Shown piece by piece: positions 1 through 8,057 of a stretch of 64,000 nucleotides of DNA. Position 1 is the stretch's first letter, and each line of letters begins with the position of its first letter. The stretch is from assembly GCA_014800795.1 (NCBI GenBank), contig JAAVFL010000005.1, forward strand, positions 1 to 64,000, in the 5' to 3' direction. Below the pieces are notes generated by a model, which did not search any database, was not told where the DNA came from, and saw only the letters and a program-made list of their open reading frames with translations. Position numbers and translations under genes: made by a program. This DNA is from Bacteroidales bacterium (lineage in GTDB: Bacteria; Bacteroidota; Bacteroidia; Bacteroidales; Muribaculaceae).

Positions 1-253
1 ACAGGAAGAGGCTTATCGATGAATATTTATGTAGGCACTACTAAATGGGAGTGTATCACCCGAAATGTCCATTAGTGATTTTTTTAGATGTTTTCATCAC
101 CCAAAATGTCCATTAGGCCCAAAAATGGCGATAACCGCTCGGCAGACATAATAAATTCGCCTACGATTCATTGATTTACTCCACGATTTGTGATGTGCAT
201 TCATACCATGGCGACTGTTTTGATGCGGTCACCATGGCATTCATACCGGTGGG
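1..253. other. Leading non-coding stretch
   Basis: No convincing gene lies before the GH127 gene. The first 42 bases could be the last codons of a gene running in from the left: one frame reads RKRLIDEYLCRHY then stop. They are followed by two near-identical direct repeats. A second short direct repeat, CATTCATACC, occurs at 198-207 and 238-247. The open frame on the minus strand here has no recognisable content. Confidence 0.4.
55..116. repeat. Two 21-bp direct repeats, possible IS end
   Basis: Near-identical 21-bp copies sit at 55-75 and 96-116. Each contains AAATGTCCATTAG and they differ at one position, with a period of 41 bp. A third weaker match to the start of the motif (CCCAAAAATG) follows at about 118. 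Closely spaced directly repeated motifs are known at the ends of IS21-family elements, where the transposase binds. No transposase gene is visible because the window edge cuts the region off. The IS assignment is inference. Confidence 0.35.
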
Positions 254-285
254 GTTGCGGAGGTAGCCGCTTTTTCGTAACTTTG
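254..285 (+). promoter_or_regulatory. Bacteroidetes-type promoter for the GH127 gene
   Basis: A -33 element GTTG (254-257) is separated by 20 bp from a -7 element TAACTTTG (278-285). This matches the Bacteroidetes consensus TTTG, N19-21, TAnnTTTG. Transcription would start near 292, about 20 nt before the ATG at 312. Confidence 0.7.
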
Positions 286-311
286 TTCCATAACTGAAAA
301 ATCAGGATACC

Positions 312-2348
312 ATGAAAATAAATATAAAAAAAAGTTGCGTGGTGGCAGCCCTGGCTATGTGTGGTGTAGTTGCTCATGCGGGAGATAAGATGCCTCAGGC
401 CGTGGATGGGGTGAAAATCACCGACAGTTTCTGGGCTCCGAAACTGCAGGTCTGGAACGATGTCACCATCCCCGACGTGCTCCGCAAGTTCGAGGGGCAA
501 CATACCGACAATCCCGCCGGTAACGACGCTTTCGCCAATTTCGATAAGGTAGCCGCCGGAGACCGCGGTACTCACAACCACTTCGGAGCCCCCTGGTTCG
601 ACGGGCTTATCTTCGAATCGATCCGCGGTATAGCCGACTATCTGCTGATGTTTCCCGACCCCGCTCTGGAGGCACGCATCGATGCATACATAGAGCGCGT
701 GGCTGCCGCGCAGGCTACTGAGCCTACCGGCTATATTTCCACATACACCCTACTTCAGGAACCCGACCACCGCTGGGGCGACAACGGAGGTTTCCTCCGC
801 TTTCAGCACGACGTTTACAATGCCGGCGCGATGGTGGAGGCTGCCGTACACTATTACCGCGCCACCGGCAAGACGGCCCTGCTCGAATGTGCCGTGCGCT
901 ACGCCAACCATATGGCACAGCTAATGGGTCCCGAACCCCGCCGCAATATCGTGCCCTCCCACTCCGGCCCCGAGGAAGCGGTGGTGAAGCTCTACCAGCT
1001 TTTCCGCGATGAACCTGAACTGAAACAGCGCATATCGCAGCCTGTCGACGAGCAGCAGTATCTCGATCTGGTAACATTCTGGATCGAGAACCGCGGTCAC
1101 CACTGCGGTTACCCCCACTGGCTCGAATGGGGAAATCCCGAATCGGAAAAATGGATTAAAGAAGCGCGTTACAACGCGCCGGAATATGGAGCCCATACCC
1201 GACCCACATGGGGCGACTACGCGCAGGATTCAATCCCCGTCTTCGAACAGCAGACAATCGAGGGACACGCCGTGCGCGCCACCCTCCTCGCCACCGGCAT
1301 AGCCACTATGGCGCTCGAGAACAATGACCCCCGCTACATAGATGCAGCCACCCGCCTGTGGGACAACATGGCAGGCCGACGCATGTTCATCACCGGAGGC
1401 GTAGGTGCCATACATGAGGACGAGAAATTCGGTCCCGACTATTTCCTCCCCCCGGGTGCATATCTCGAGACATGTGCCGCCGTAGGTGCCGCATTCTTCA
1501 GCGGTCGTATGCACGAGCTCACCCACAAGGGGATGTATGTCGACCAGCTCGAACAGGTGCTTTACAACAGTCTGCTGACAGCCATATCGCTCGCCGGCGA
1601 TAACTATACCTACCAGAACCCTCTGAATGCCGTAGGCCACAACCGCTGGGAATGGCACGGATGCCCCTGCTGCCCGCCGATGTTCCTCAAAATAACCTCG
1701 CTCCTCCCCTCCTACATCTATAATATCGACGGGAAAGATCTGTATGTCAATCTATTTATCGGCAATGAAGCGAATCTTGATATTGCCGGCGTACCTGTGA
1801 GAATAGAGCAGCAGACAGCCTATCCCTGGAAAGGCACCGTCAACATATCTGTAGATCCTGAAAAAGCAGCCTGTTTCGAAGTGAAAGTCCGCATCCCGGG
1901 ATGGGCACAGGGCAAGGAGAACCCCTACGATCTCTATACCTCCGACCTGAAAGAGCGCCCCGCGCTCACTGTCAACGGTAAGGCGGTGGATATGAAGATC
2001 CGCGACGGATATGTGACAATCGACCGTAAATGGCGCAAAGGCGACAAAATCGCCCTCACCCTCCCCATGCAGCCGCGCGTGATAACCCCGCATCCCGAGA
2101 TCGCCGACCTCACCGGAACCGTCTGCCTCGCATCAGGCCCCGTTGTCTACAGCTTCGAGAGCGTGGATAATCCAAACCTCGATGCGGTATCGATCGACCC
2201 CTCGGCCGGATTCTCGCTCAACAGCAATCCCGATCTGCTCGGCGGCGTCAATACCATCACCTGCGGTGATGCGATAGCTATCCCTTATTACTCTATCGCC
2301 AACCGCCGGCGCGACACCGCCCACAAAGTCTGGCTCCCCCGCCGCTGA
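312..2348 (+). CDS. Secreted beta-L-arabinofuranosidase-type glycoside hydrolase, GH127 (DUF1680)
   Basis: The 678-aa protein has an N-terminal signal peptide ending near AHA (residue 23) and then an alpha/alpha-barrel protein of the GH127 type. The signature zinc and thiolate residues are visible: ETC gives Glu386 and Cys388, and HGCPCCPP gives Cys453 and Cys454. In characterised GH127 enzymes the equivalent Glu-Cys-Cys-Cys set binds zinc and one cysteine is the nucleophile. The family removes beta-L-arabinofuranose, but its members vary in specificity, so the substrate is inferred. The gene stands alone behind its own promoter. It is close to GH38 and GH76 genes, but two minus-strand genes intervene. 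The ATG at 312 lies just after the promoter and begins a good signal peptide. Confidence 0.9.
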   Translation: MKINIKKSCVVAALAMCGVVAHAGDKMPQAVDGVKITDSFWAPKLQVWNDVTIPDVLRKFEGQHTDNPAGNDAFANFDKVAAGDRGTHNHFGAPWFDGLIFESIRGIADYLLMFPDPALEARIDAYIERVAAAQATEPTGYISTYTLLQEPDHRWGDNGGFLRFQHDVYNAGAMVEAAVHYYRATGKTALLECAVRYANHMAQLMGPEPRRNIVPSHSGPEEAVVKLYQLFRDEPELKQRISQPVDEQQYLDLVTFWIENRGHHCGYPHWLEWGNPESEKWIKEARYNAPEYGAHTRPTWGDYAQDSIPVFEQQTIEGHAVRATLLATGIATMALENNDPRYIDAATRLWDNMAGRRMFITGGVGAIHEDEKFGPDYFLPPGAYLETCAAVGAAFFSGRMHELTHKGMYVDQLEQVLYNSLLTAISLAGDNYTYQNPLNAVGHNRWEWHGCPCCPPMFLKITSLLPSYIYNIDGKDLYVNLFIGNEANLDIAGVPVRIEQQTAYPWKGTVNISVDPEKAACFEVKVRIPGWAQGKENPYDLYTSDLKERPALTVNGKAVDMKIRDGYVTIDRKWRKGDKIALTLPMQPRVITPHPEIADLTGTVCLASGPVVYSFESVDNPNLDAVSIDPSAGFSLNSNPDLLGGVNTITCGDAIAIPYYSIANRRRDTAHKVWLPRR

Positions 2349-2353
2349 ATCCG

Positions 2354-2607
2354 TGGTCAGTCGAAGAGGAGGCGCACCGGACCGAAAAGACCGGCGCGGG
2401 TCGAGCCGCGCCGGTGGGAAAGCAGTCCGCGCTCCTGATGCCAGTCGAAGAGTGGACGGAAGAAATACTCCTCGCTCAGCGACACACGCATTACCGCTCC
2501 ATATATTACCGTCGAGGGCGAGATTCAGCTCATCGGAAAAGAAGAAATTCAGCCCCTTCTGAGCCATTCCCGGGGAATCTCTGCCGGAGGATCCCTGTCG
2601 GTGAGAT
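2354..2607 (-). pseudogene. Possible degraded gene remnant, unknown family
   Basis: Read on the minus strand, protein-like pieces occur in successive frames directly after the DUF3843 stop: DPPAEIPREWLRRG, then GLNFFFSDELNLALDG, then VIYGAVMRVSLSEEYFF continuing to a stop at about 2354. The pieces are contiguous and would join through single-base frameshifts into one polypeptide of about 75 residues. No family was recognised. Chance open frames are the alternative, since GC-rich DNA gives long ones. Confidence 0.3.
2390..2415. terminator. GC-rich hairpin after the GH127 gene
   Basis: Perfect 10-bp arms ACCGGCGCGG and CCGCGCCGGT flank a 6-nt loop, about 40 bp past the GH127 stop. There is no T-run after it, so terminator function is uncertain. 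It also lies inside the degraded minus-strand coding remnant described at 2354-2607. Confidence 0.35.
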
Positions 2608-4170
2608 TTATTTGTCGGTCAGGAATACAACTCTGTCGCGGCCGGCGTAGTCGTTGAGGAAACGTATGTTGTCGTGGAACAGCCTTATACCTTCCTCGGC
2701 AGACACGGCCGATGTTAATCCGGCATCGGGAATCAGATTATTGTCAATGATATATCGGCGCATTTCTGGAGTAGAGATCCGATGGTTGAGTATCAGACTT
2801 ATACCATCGCGGTTCTCGGGGTCATAATACGGATTACCGGGCAAATCGATGCAGGTAGCGTATCCGGGAAGGAGCGATACGTTTCCATCGCTGTTCAGGA
2901 AATAAAGCAGATTGTCGGTGTCGCGTAGCTTTTCGATCATGGAACTGTCCGCATCTTCAAGCATCTTGTCTTTTAATTCGGGGAAACGCGACAGATATTC
3001 GTCGAGATTACGGCATACACCGATAGGGGAGCCGGAAAGATTACGGAGATTCTGCCCGTAATTGTCGTGTTGTTTCTTTAGCTCCTCCTGACGCTGTGTC
3101 CGGGCATCGGCGAACACTTCCGGAGGCAATCCCGGCATTCCCAATCCGTTGAGAACCCAAGCATTATCAAAATAAACCAACGACATGAACGCAGACATCC
3201 CGTCTTTTACGTTGTCAGGCATCACTTCGCCATTCATTGTCGCTGACGACAGGTTCATCGGCTCACCGTCGCAATCGAGGATCACAGCTCCCGTTTCACC
3301 AACCTCCCTGTATCCGTAGAAAGCATAGGGGAGCGACTTTATGTCATTCAGAATCGGCAGGTAAGCCTCCTCGCCCGGTTCACAGCTGCAAGCCACCATC
3401 TCGGCTACCCATTCCTGCGGATAAGCACCCACCGGACCTGCAAGAGTATTGAACGGCACAATAGAGTTTATTCCGAAGTCGATCATATCGGAATTTCCTG
3501 TCGCTTTATCTACGAGCGCCTGCATGAAATCTACAAACTCAGTGTTGGTATAAGCTGGAGCAGGGAGATTCGTGAGATAGCATTTGTCAACTACCCAGGC
3601 ACATAGATTTCTTACCTGATAGAACAGCGGTATGCCACATTCTGCTTCGGGGCGCAACTTCGGACGCCCGGGGGTGTCGGGAGCCTCCTCATATGCCTCA
3701 CACAGGACAGGCATCAACGACATGGCGAGCGATTCTATCGCCGCATTCAATGGGTTGATGAATGCCCCCGGATGTGTAGTGTTCAGTGAATACCAAAGTA
3801 TGAAACTGATGCCCTGGGGTGTAGGGAATTCGAAAATGTCGTTTTCCTCCTCGGGACAGTAATCGTAGAAGGGAATTGCTTTACCATATCTTTTACGGCA
3901 TATGGCTACGAACGCCTGCCAGATACCTGCCTGCGATACAAGATCCTCCAGATACGACACTATGTTGAGCGTAACGGTCCGCGTCAGTTTCTGTGTCTTG
4001 CCGGGGAAACCGTCGAGAGCGCGGGTCATGAGCGGAAGTATGCGGTTAGCCAGCTTCACATAAAACATATCGGTAGGAAACTGCGCCTTCCGGAAATGAC
4101 GGTCGCTGAATTCGATGCGTGTGATTATGCTGGATATCGGTTTGCCGTTTTTCGGAGATTTCTTTGCCAT
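2608..4170 (-). CDS. DUF3843-like protein of unknown function
   Basis: The 520-aa protein has no signal peptide and is predicted to be cytoplasmic. It begins with a basic stretch (MAKKSPKNGK) and continues with mixed helical sequence. It resembles the DUF3843 family of Bacteroidales proteins, for which I know no function. It starts 39 bp after the msrAB stop on the same strand, so the two are probably co-transcribed. That hints at a housekeeping or stress role but does not prove one. The family assignment is from memory of the sequence style and is moderately certain. Confidence 0.6.
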   Translation of the reverse strand: MAKKSPKNGKPISSIITRIEFSDRHFRKAQFPTDMFYVKLANRILPLMTRALDGFPGKTQKLTRTVTLNIVSYLEDLVSQAGIWQAFVAICRKRYGKAIPFYDYCPEEENDIFEFPTPQGISFILWYSLNTTHPGAFINPLNAAIESLAMSLMPVLCEAYEEAPDTPGRPKLRPEAECGIPLFYQVRNLCAWVVDKCYLTNLPAPAYTNTEFVDFMQALVDKATGNSDMIDFGINSIVPFNTLAGPVGAYPQEWVAEMVACSCEPGEEAYLPILNDIKSLPYAFYGYREVGETGAVILDCDGEPMNLSSATMNGEVMPDNVKDGMSAFMSLVYFDNAWVLNGLGMPGLPPEVFADARTQRQEELKKQHDNYGQNLRNLSGSPIGVCRNLDEYLSRFPELKDKMLEDADSSMIEKLRDTDNLLYFLNSDGNVSLLPGYATCIDLPGNPYYDPENRDGISLILNHRISTPEMRRYIIDNNLIPDAGLTSAVSAEEGIRLFHDNIRFLNDYAGRDRVVFLTDK

Positions 4171-4209
4171 AGGTTTCAGGTGGATAACGGATAATATTAA
4201 ATCGGTTTT

Positions 4210-5157
4210 TTATTTTTGGTCTATAAGAGGAAGATACTCGGCATAACCTTCCTTTTCCATATCAGCCGACGGAATGAATCGGAGAGCCGCGGAATTTATG
4301 CAGTAGCGCAGACCGCCGTCGGCTTGCGGCCCGTCGGGGAATACATGTCCCAGATGCGAACCCGAACTCGCGGATCTGACTTCCGTGCGAACCCTCCCGA
4401 ACGATGTGTCGGTATGCTCGGTTAGAACCGATTCGTCGATCGGACGTGAGAAGGCCGGCCAGCCACAGCCCGAGTTGAATTTTCGCGAGGATACGAAAAG
4501 CGGCGTACCGTCGGTGATGTCGACATAGATACCGGGGCGAAACTCATCGTCATATTCATTGACGAACGGCCGCTCCGTGGCACCGTTCTGGGTCACCTCC
4601 CACTGCAGCGGTGTCAGCCGCCGGCGCAACTCCTCCTTGCCGCCGCTACAGCGGGAAGTCAGCTCACGCGCCTCGCGGAACAACTGCGGATCCACATGGC
4701 AATATCCCCCCGGATTCTTTACCAGATAATCCTGATGATATTCCTCCGCCGGGTAGAAATTCACGAGCGGTCCCTGCTCCACTGCCAACGGCTCGGAATA
4801 GCGGCGCTGAAGCGTAGCCAGCATCGCCTCCACCACAGGCGCATCATCCGGGGAAGTGTAATAGATACCGGTGCGATATTGTGTACCGCAGTCACCACCC
4901 TGCCGGTTTACCGACAGCGGATCGATGCTTCTGAAATACAATGATATCAGATCCGTCAGCCCGACGCGCTCCGGATCGTAATCAACCTTCACTGTCTCAG
5001 CTGCTCCGGTATTTCCGGTGCAGACCTCCTTATATGTAGGATTCTCAACTATACTGTTAGCATATCCCGCCGTTACCGACACCACACCGGGTACCAGCGA
5101 AAACAATCGGGCCGTGCCCCAGAAACATCCTCCTGCGAAATAAATTGACTCTATCAT
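4210..5157 (-). CDS. msrAB: Peptide methionine sulfoxide reductase MsrA-MsrB fusion
   Basis: A bifunctional 315-aa enzyme reducing both epimers of methionine sulfoxide in oxidised proteins. The MsrA domain (residues 1 to about 155) carries the catalytic GCFWG with Cys11 and the EEYHQDY motif. The MsrB domain (about 175-305) has NSGCGWPAF and the catalytic RYCINSAAL. The CxxC zinc pairs found in many MsrB proteins are absent (the region reads PLFVSSRKF), as is usual in MsrA-MsrB fusions. No signal peptide is seen, so it should act in the cytoplasm. A -7 box lies upstream at 5283-5290, and the gene leads a two-gene unit with the DUF3843 gene. Confidence 0.95.
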   Translation of the reverse strand: MIESIYFAGGCFWGTARLFSLVPGVVSVTAGYANSIVENPTYKEVCTGNTGAAETVKVDYDPERVGLTDLISLYFRSIDPLSVNRQGGDCGTQYRTGIYYTSPDDAPVVEAMLATLQRRYSEPLAVEQGPLVNFYPAEEYHQDYLVKNPGGYCHVDPQLFREARELTSRCSGGKEELRRRLTPLQWEVTQNGATERPFVNEYDDEFRPGIYVDITDGTPLFVSSRKFNSGCGWPAFSRPIDESVLTEHTDTSFGRVRTEVRSASSGSHLGHVFPDGPQADGGLRYCINSAALRFIPSADMEKEGYAEYLPLIDQK

Positions 5158-5282
5158 AAGCGGACAATCATATTATAATGGATAAGTAGCTACAGACGTG
5201 AGTGGTACAGATTCCGGTAATTTGACCACCGGCTTACAACGGTCACCCATCTCCCGGAATAACCAAAACAGCTATAGATATA

Positions 5283-5290
5283 CAAAGTTA
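5283..5290 (-). promoter_or_regulatory. -7 box for msrAB
   Basis: The plus strand reads CAAAGTTA, which is TAACTTTG on the minus strand and matches TAnnTTTG. It lies about 125 bp before the msrAB start. Confidence 0.45.
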
Positions 5291-5376
5291 ATGCATTTCA
5301 GCATACTTCCATATCTTTTTTATTGTTCAGCTAAAAATTTTTATGAAAGTTTCTATGTGTTCTCAATATTAATTTT

Positions 5377-5384
5377 TATCTTTG
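5377..5384 (+). promoter_or_regulatory. -7 box for the repeat surface protein
   Basis: TATCTTTG matches TAnnTTTG and lies about 100 bp upstream of the ATG at 5486. No clear -33 element was found. Confidence 0.45.
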
Positions 5385-5485
5385 CCGAATCTTTCAAGAA
5401 ACATTCTGAATTGAATTTGTACATAAACTAATAACCTACGGTTATTTCTGCGCATCATTTAAATTTTCAAATTATCATAAAGCTT

Positions 5486-7792
5486 ATGAAACAACAATTA
5501 CTTTATCTAGGAACTGTATTGGCAGCCCTGCTCTCGGGAGTTTCAGGCATGTCTGCTTCCGATCTCGGAACTCCGACACTGACCCCGTCGCCGGAGACCG
5601 CCGTAAAATCCATCTCGACAATCAAAATCTCCTACAGCCTTTCAAACGAGGATAATTTGCTCGCCATACCCGAAGACCAAGTTTCGGAAATCACTCTTCT
5701 GCGCGAGGGAGATTCAGATCCGATCACATGTTCCGGTGTTGAGACCGACTGGGAATCATGGCCACTGAACACATTGATCCTTTCATTCGGCAACGTAGCT
5801 GAGCCGGGTCAGTACACTCTCGCCATTCCTGAAGGAACCATTCATGAAGCCAGTATGGACTGGGAAACATGGGAAACCGTATTTTCCGACACCGATCCGA
5901 TGAACCCGGCCTTAGAGGTAATCTATACCGTAAGTGCCGACGCGCCCTCTATTCTCGACAGCTACACACTCGATCCGTCACCGTCTGAACCGGTTGCAAG
6001 CATCTCTGCGATCACCATATCATTCAGCGCTCTCGACCAAGGGGACTATTCACTCCAGGTCAACGACGAGGCAGCCGTCACCATCTCCAACGGCGACGTC
6101 ACATACAAGGGCACTATCGGAGGCTGGGGCAATCAGCGCAGCTTCTACTTTATGGATGAAAACGATGACGATGTGACCATCGGCACTCCCGGAACATGGG
6201 AACTGAAAGTAGAGGAAGGCGCCTTCATCAAAGATGGCGACGTCAGCCCTGAAATCACAGCGGAATATACTATCACCAACTTTACCTGCGAGCCCGCCAA
6301 CGGGTCGGTAGAGCCTTTCAACGACGAGTATGCATCGCACGTATATTTCTACTTCAACGGTCCGCTTACCATGGAGGGTGCCGACGGTTCGCCCACAGTA
6401 TTCCAGGTGGAATATGCCGGCAATCAGGTTCCATGCTGCGCAAACCTCTCTGATGCGCTATCGCGCGGAGGCTACTACTACACCGCCGCATCTTACGGTG
6501 ATCCCGAAATCCACTTCGTATTCGCTGCCACCGTATTCACAAAGCCCGGCGTACTTACAATCAGGAGTGACGAAGGAGACTTCACAGTAAACGGAAAACC
6601 GTCGCCCGCTATCGACTACACCGTCACCTACGGTGAAGTACGTGAATACACCTACTCGATATTCCCCGAATCCGGTGCGACACTTGCTGCCGAAGATCTC
6701 GCTGAAATTCTCGTCAGCTTCCCGGATGCCACCTCTGCGGCGGTATCATCCACCAATTTCTATGCAATACTCCGCACCTCGTCTTGGATCGCTCCCGAGC
6801 CGGAAGTAACCGCCGTGGAAGGTTCGGACTATCCTGTATTCTCTGTGAAATTCCCCATCACACAGACAATTCCCGGAAGCTACTCACTCCTTATCGATGA
6901 GGGATCGTTTGTGCTCGACGGCAATCAGGACAGCCCGGCAATCACAGCCCGCTATACCGTATCAAAATCAGCCGATGAAGTGAACACCGACTGGAGCCCG
7001 TCGCCTACCGGCAAAGTGCTTGCCGACGCATGGGGCACCTATGTAGCCATCGTATTCGATGAAAACGAAAGTGTAAGCTACGGTGAAAACTTCTCTTCCC
7101 GCGAACTCTATTTCAACGGTGAAGCCGTGAGCATCTCCGACTACACCACCCGCATCGAAAGCCCGGCATTAATGATCAACCTCGAAAAAGAACCCTATGT
7201 AGGAATGACCGGTACGTTGCGTCTGGTGGCTCCTGAAGGAATGCTTTCAATTTCAGGTGTGCCCTCTCCCGCCATCGAATATACATGGGAAGTTGTTGCC
7301 GAACGCGACTATACCTGGACTTTCACCCCCGATCCCGATGCAGAGACAGTATCGTCGCTCGCCGAGATCAACATGTACTTTAACGATGCCGAAACAGTAG
7401 GCCTGAGCGAATATCCTGGTGTAAGCCTGCGCAAGAGCGACTATTCATATTTCGCATCGGCAGAGATTGAGGAATTCGAATTCGACGGACACCCCGCCCT
7501 TAAATTCACCTTCGATCCCGCTCCCACAGTGGCCGGTGAATATACACTTTCGATAACCTACGGCACACTGCTCTTCGACGGCGTTCAGAGCAATGAGAAC
7601 ATCAGTGTCAAATACAATTTCGACTCCACATTCAACGGTATAACTGCTGTTGGCGACAACCGCACCCCGGTATCGTATACAGTTGTGACAGCCGACGGAC
7701 GTGTAGTTCTCAACGGTGCATCCGCAGATGCACTCGGTAATCTCGCCCCGGGCTTCTACATTATAAACGGTAAAAAGACTGTAGTGAAATAA
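5486..7792 (+). CDS. Secreted protein with six tandem beta-sandwich-like repeats and a T9SS-like tail
   Basis: The 768-aa protein has a signal peptide (MKQQLLYLGTVLAALLSGVSG) and then about six repeats of roughly 105-115 residues, starting near 29, 152, 266, 385, 495 and 605. Each opens with a pattern like P-x-P-x-x-x-x-V-x-S-(I/L)-x-x-I-x-(I/M)-x-F. Each closes with G-x-Y-(T/S)-L-x-(I/V), a short GxF or GTL turn, SPAI and YTV. This is the look of stacked Ig-like adhesion or scaffold domains. The last 60 residues (ITAVGDN to the C-terminal KKTVVK) resemble a type IX secretion sorting tail. It is probably surface-exposed. The partner is unknown, and no catalytic motif is visible. Confidence 0.65.
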   Translation: MKQQLLYLGTVLAALLSGVSGMSASDLGTPTLTPSPETAVKSISTIKISYSLSNEDNLLAIPEDQVSEITLLREGDSDPITCSGVETDWESWPLNTLILSFGNVAEPGQYTLAIPEGTIHEASMDWETWETVFSDTDPMNPALEVIYTVSADAPSILDSYTLDPSPSEPVASISAITISFSALDQGDYSLQVNDEAAVTISNGDVTYKGTIGGWGNQRSFYFMDENDDDVTIGTPGTWELKVEEGAFIKDGDVSPEITAEYTITNFTCEPANGSVEPFNDEYASHVYFYFNGPLTMEGADGSPTVFQVEYAGNQVPCCANLSDALSRGGYYYTAASYGDPEIHFVFAATVFTKPGVLTIRSDEGDFTVNGKPSPAIDYTVTYGEVREYTYSIFPESGATLAAEDLAEILVSFPDATSAAVSSTNFYAILRTSSWIAPEPEVTAVEGSDYPVFSVKFPITQTIPGSYSLLIDEGSFVLDGNQDSPAITARYTVSKSADEVNTDWSPSPTGKVLADAWGTYVAIVFDENESVSYGENFSSRELYFNGEAVSISDYTTRIESPALMINLEKEPYVGMTGTLRLVAPEGMLSISGVPSPAIEYTWEVVAERDYTWTFTPDPDAETVSSLAEINMYFNDAETVGLSEYPGVSLRKSDYSYFASAEIEEFEFDGHPALKFTFDPAPTVAGEYTLSITYGTLLFDGVQSNENISVKYNFDSTFNGITAVGDNRTPVSYTVVTADGRVVLNGASADALGNLAPGFYIINGKKTVVK

Positions 7793-7864
7793 ACAGATAA
7801 ACCGCAGGCAAACCGGCCACGGCATCTCAGCCGCAGAGCCCTTTGCCCCCCGGACCACAAAGTG

Positions 7865-7892
7865 GCCGTGTCAGGATTTCCAATGACACGGC
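7865..7892 (+). terminator. Hairpin after the repeat surface protein
   Basis: Arms GCCGTGTCA (7865-7873) and TGACACGGC (7884-7892) form a 9-bp stem about 70 bp past the stop. No strong T-run follows. Confidence 0.45.
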
Positions 7893-7979
7893 TACTTATA
7901 TATCCCGACGGGAGACGACTTTGGCGCTATCCTTTACGTTTTTGGCAGCTATGAAATATAACTGTACGTTTTTTTGATG

Positions 7980-7987
7980 TAACTTTG
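7980..7987 (+). promoter_or_regulatory. -7 box for the GH38 gene
   Basis: TAACTTTG matches TAnnTTTG, 70 bp before the preferred ATG at 8058. No clear -33 element was found. Confidence 0.5.
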
Positions 7988-8057
7988 TATATCCGTGAGA
8001 AACGATGAGAACATAAGCAAATAACAAACAATCATAACCGTGTTAAACTTTACCGAA

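Larger units (their letters stand above)
5158..5485. other. Divergent intergenic region between msrAB and the repeat surface protein
   Basis: This 328-bp, AT-rich region holds candidate promoters for both directions. TAACTTTG on the minus strand (5283-5290) would serve msrAB. TATCTTTG on the plus strand (5377-5384) would serve the surface protein, leaving a leader of about 95 nt. No convincing -33 element or RNA structure was found for either. Confidence 0.5.
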
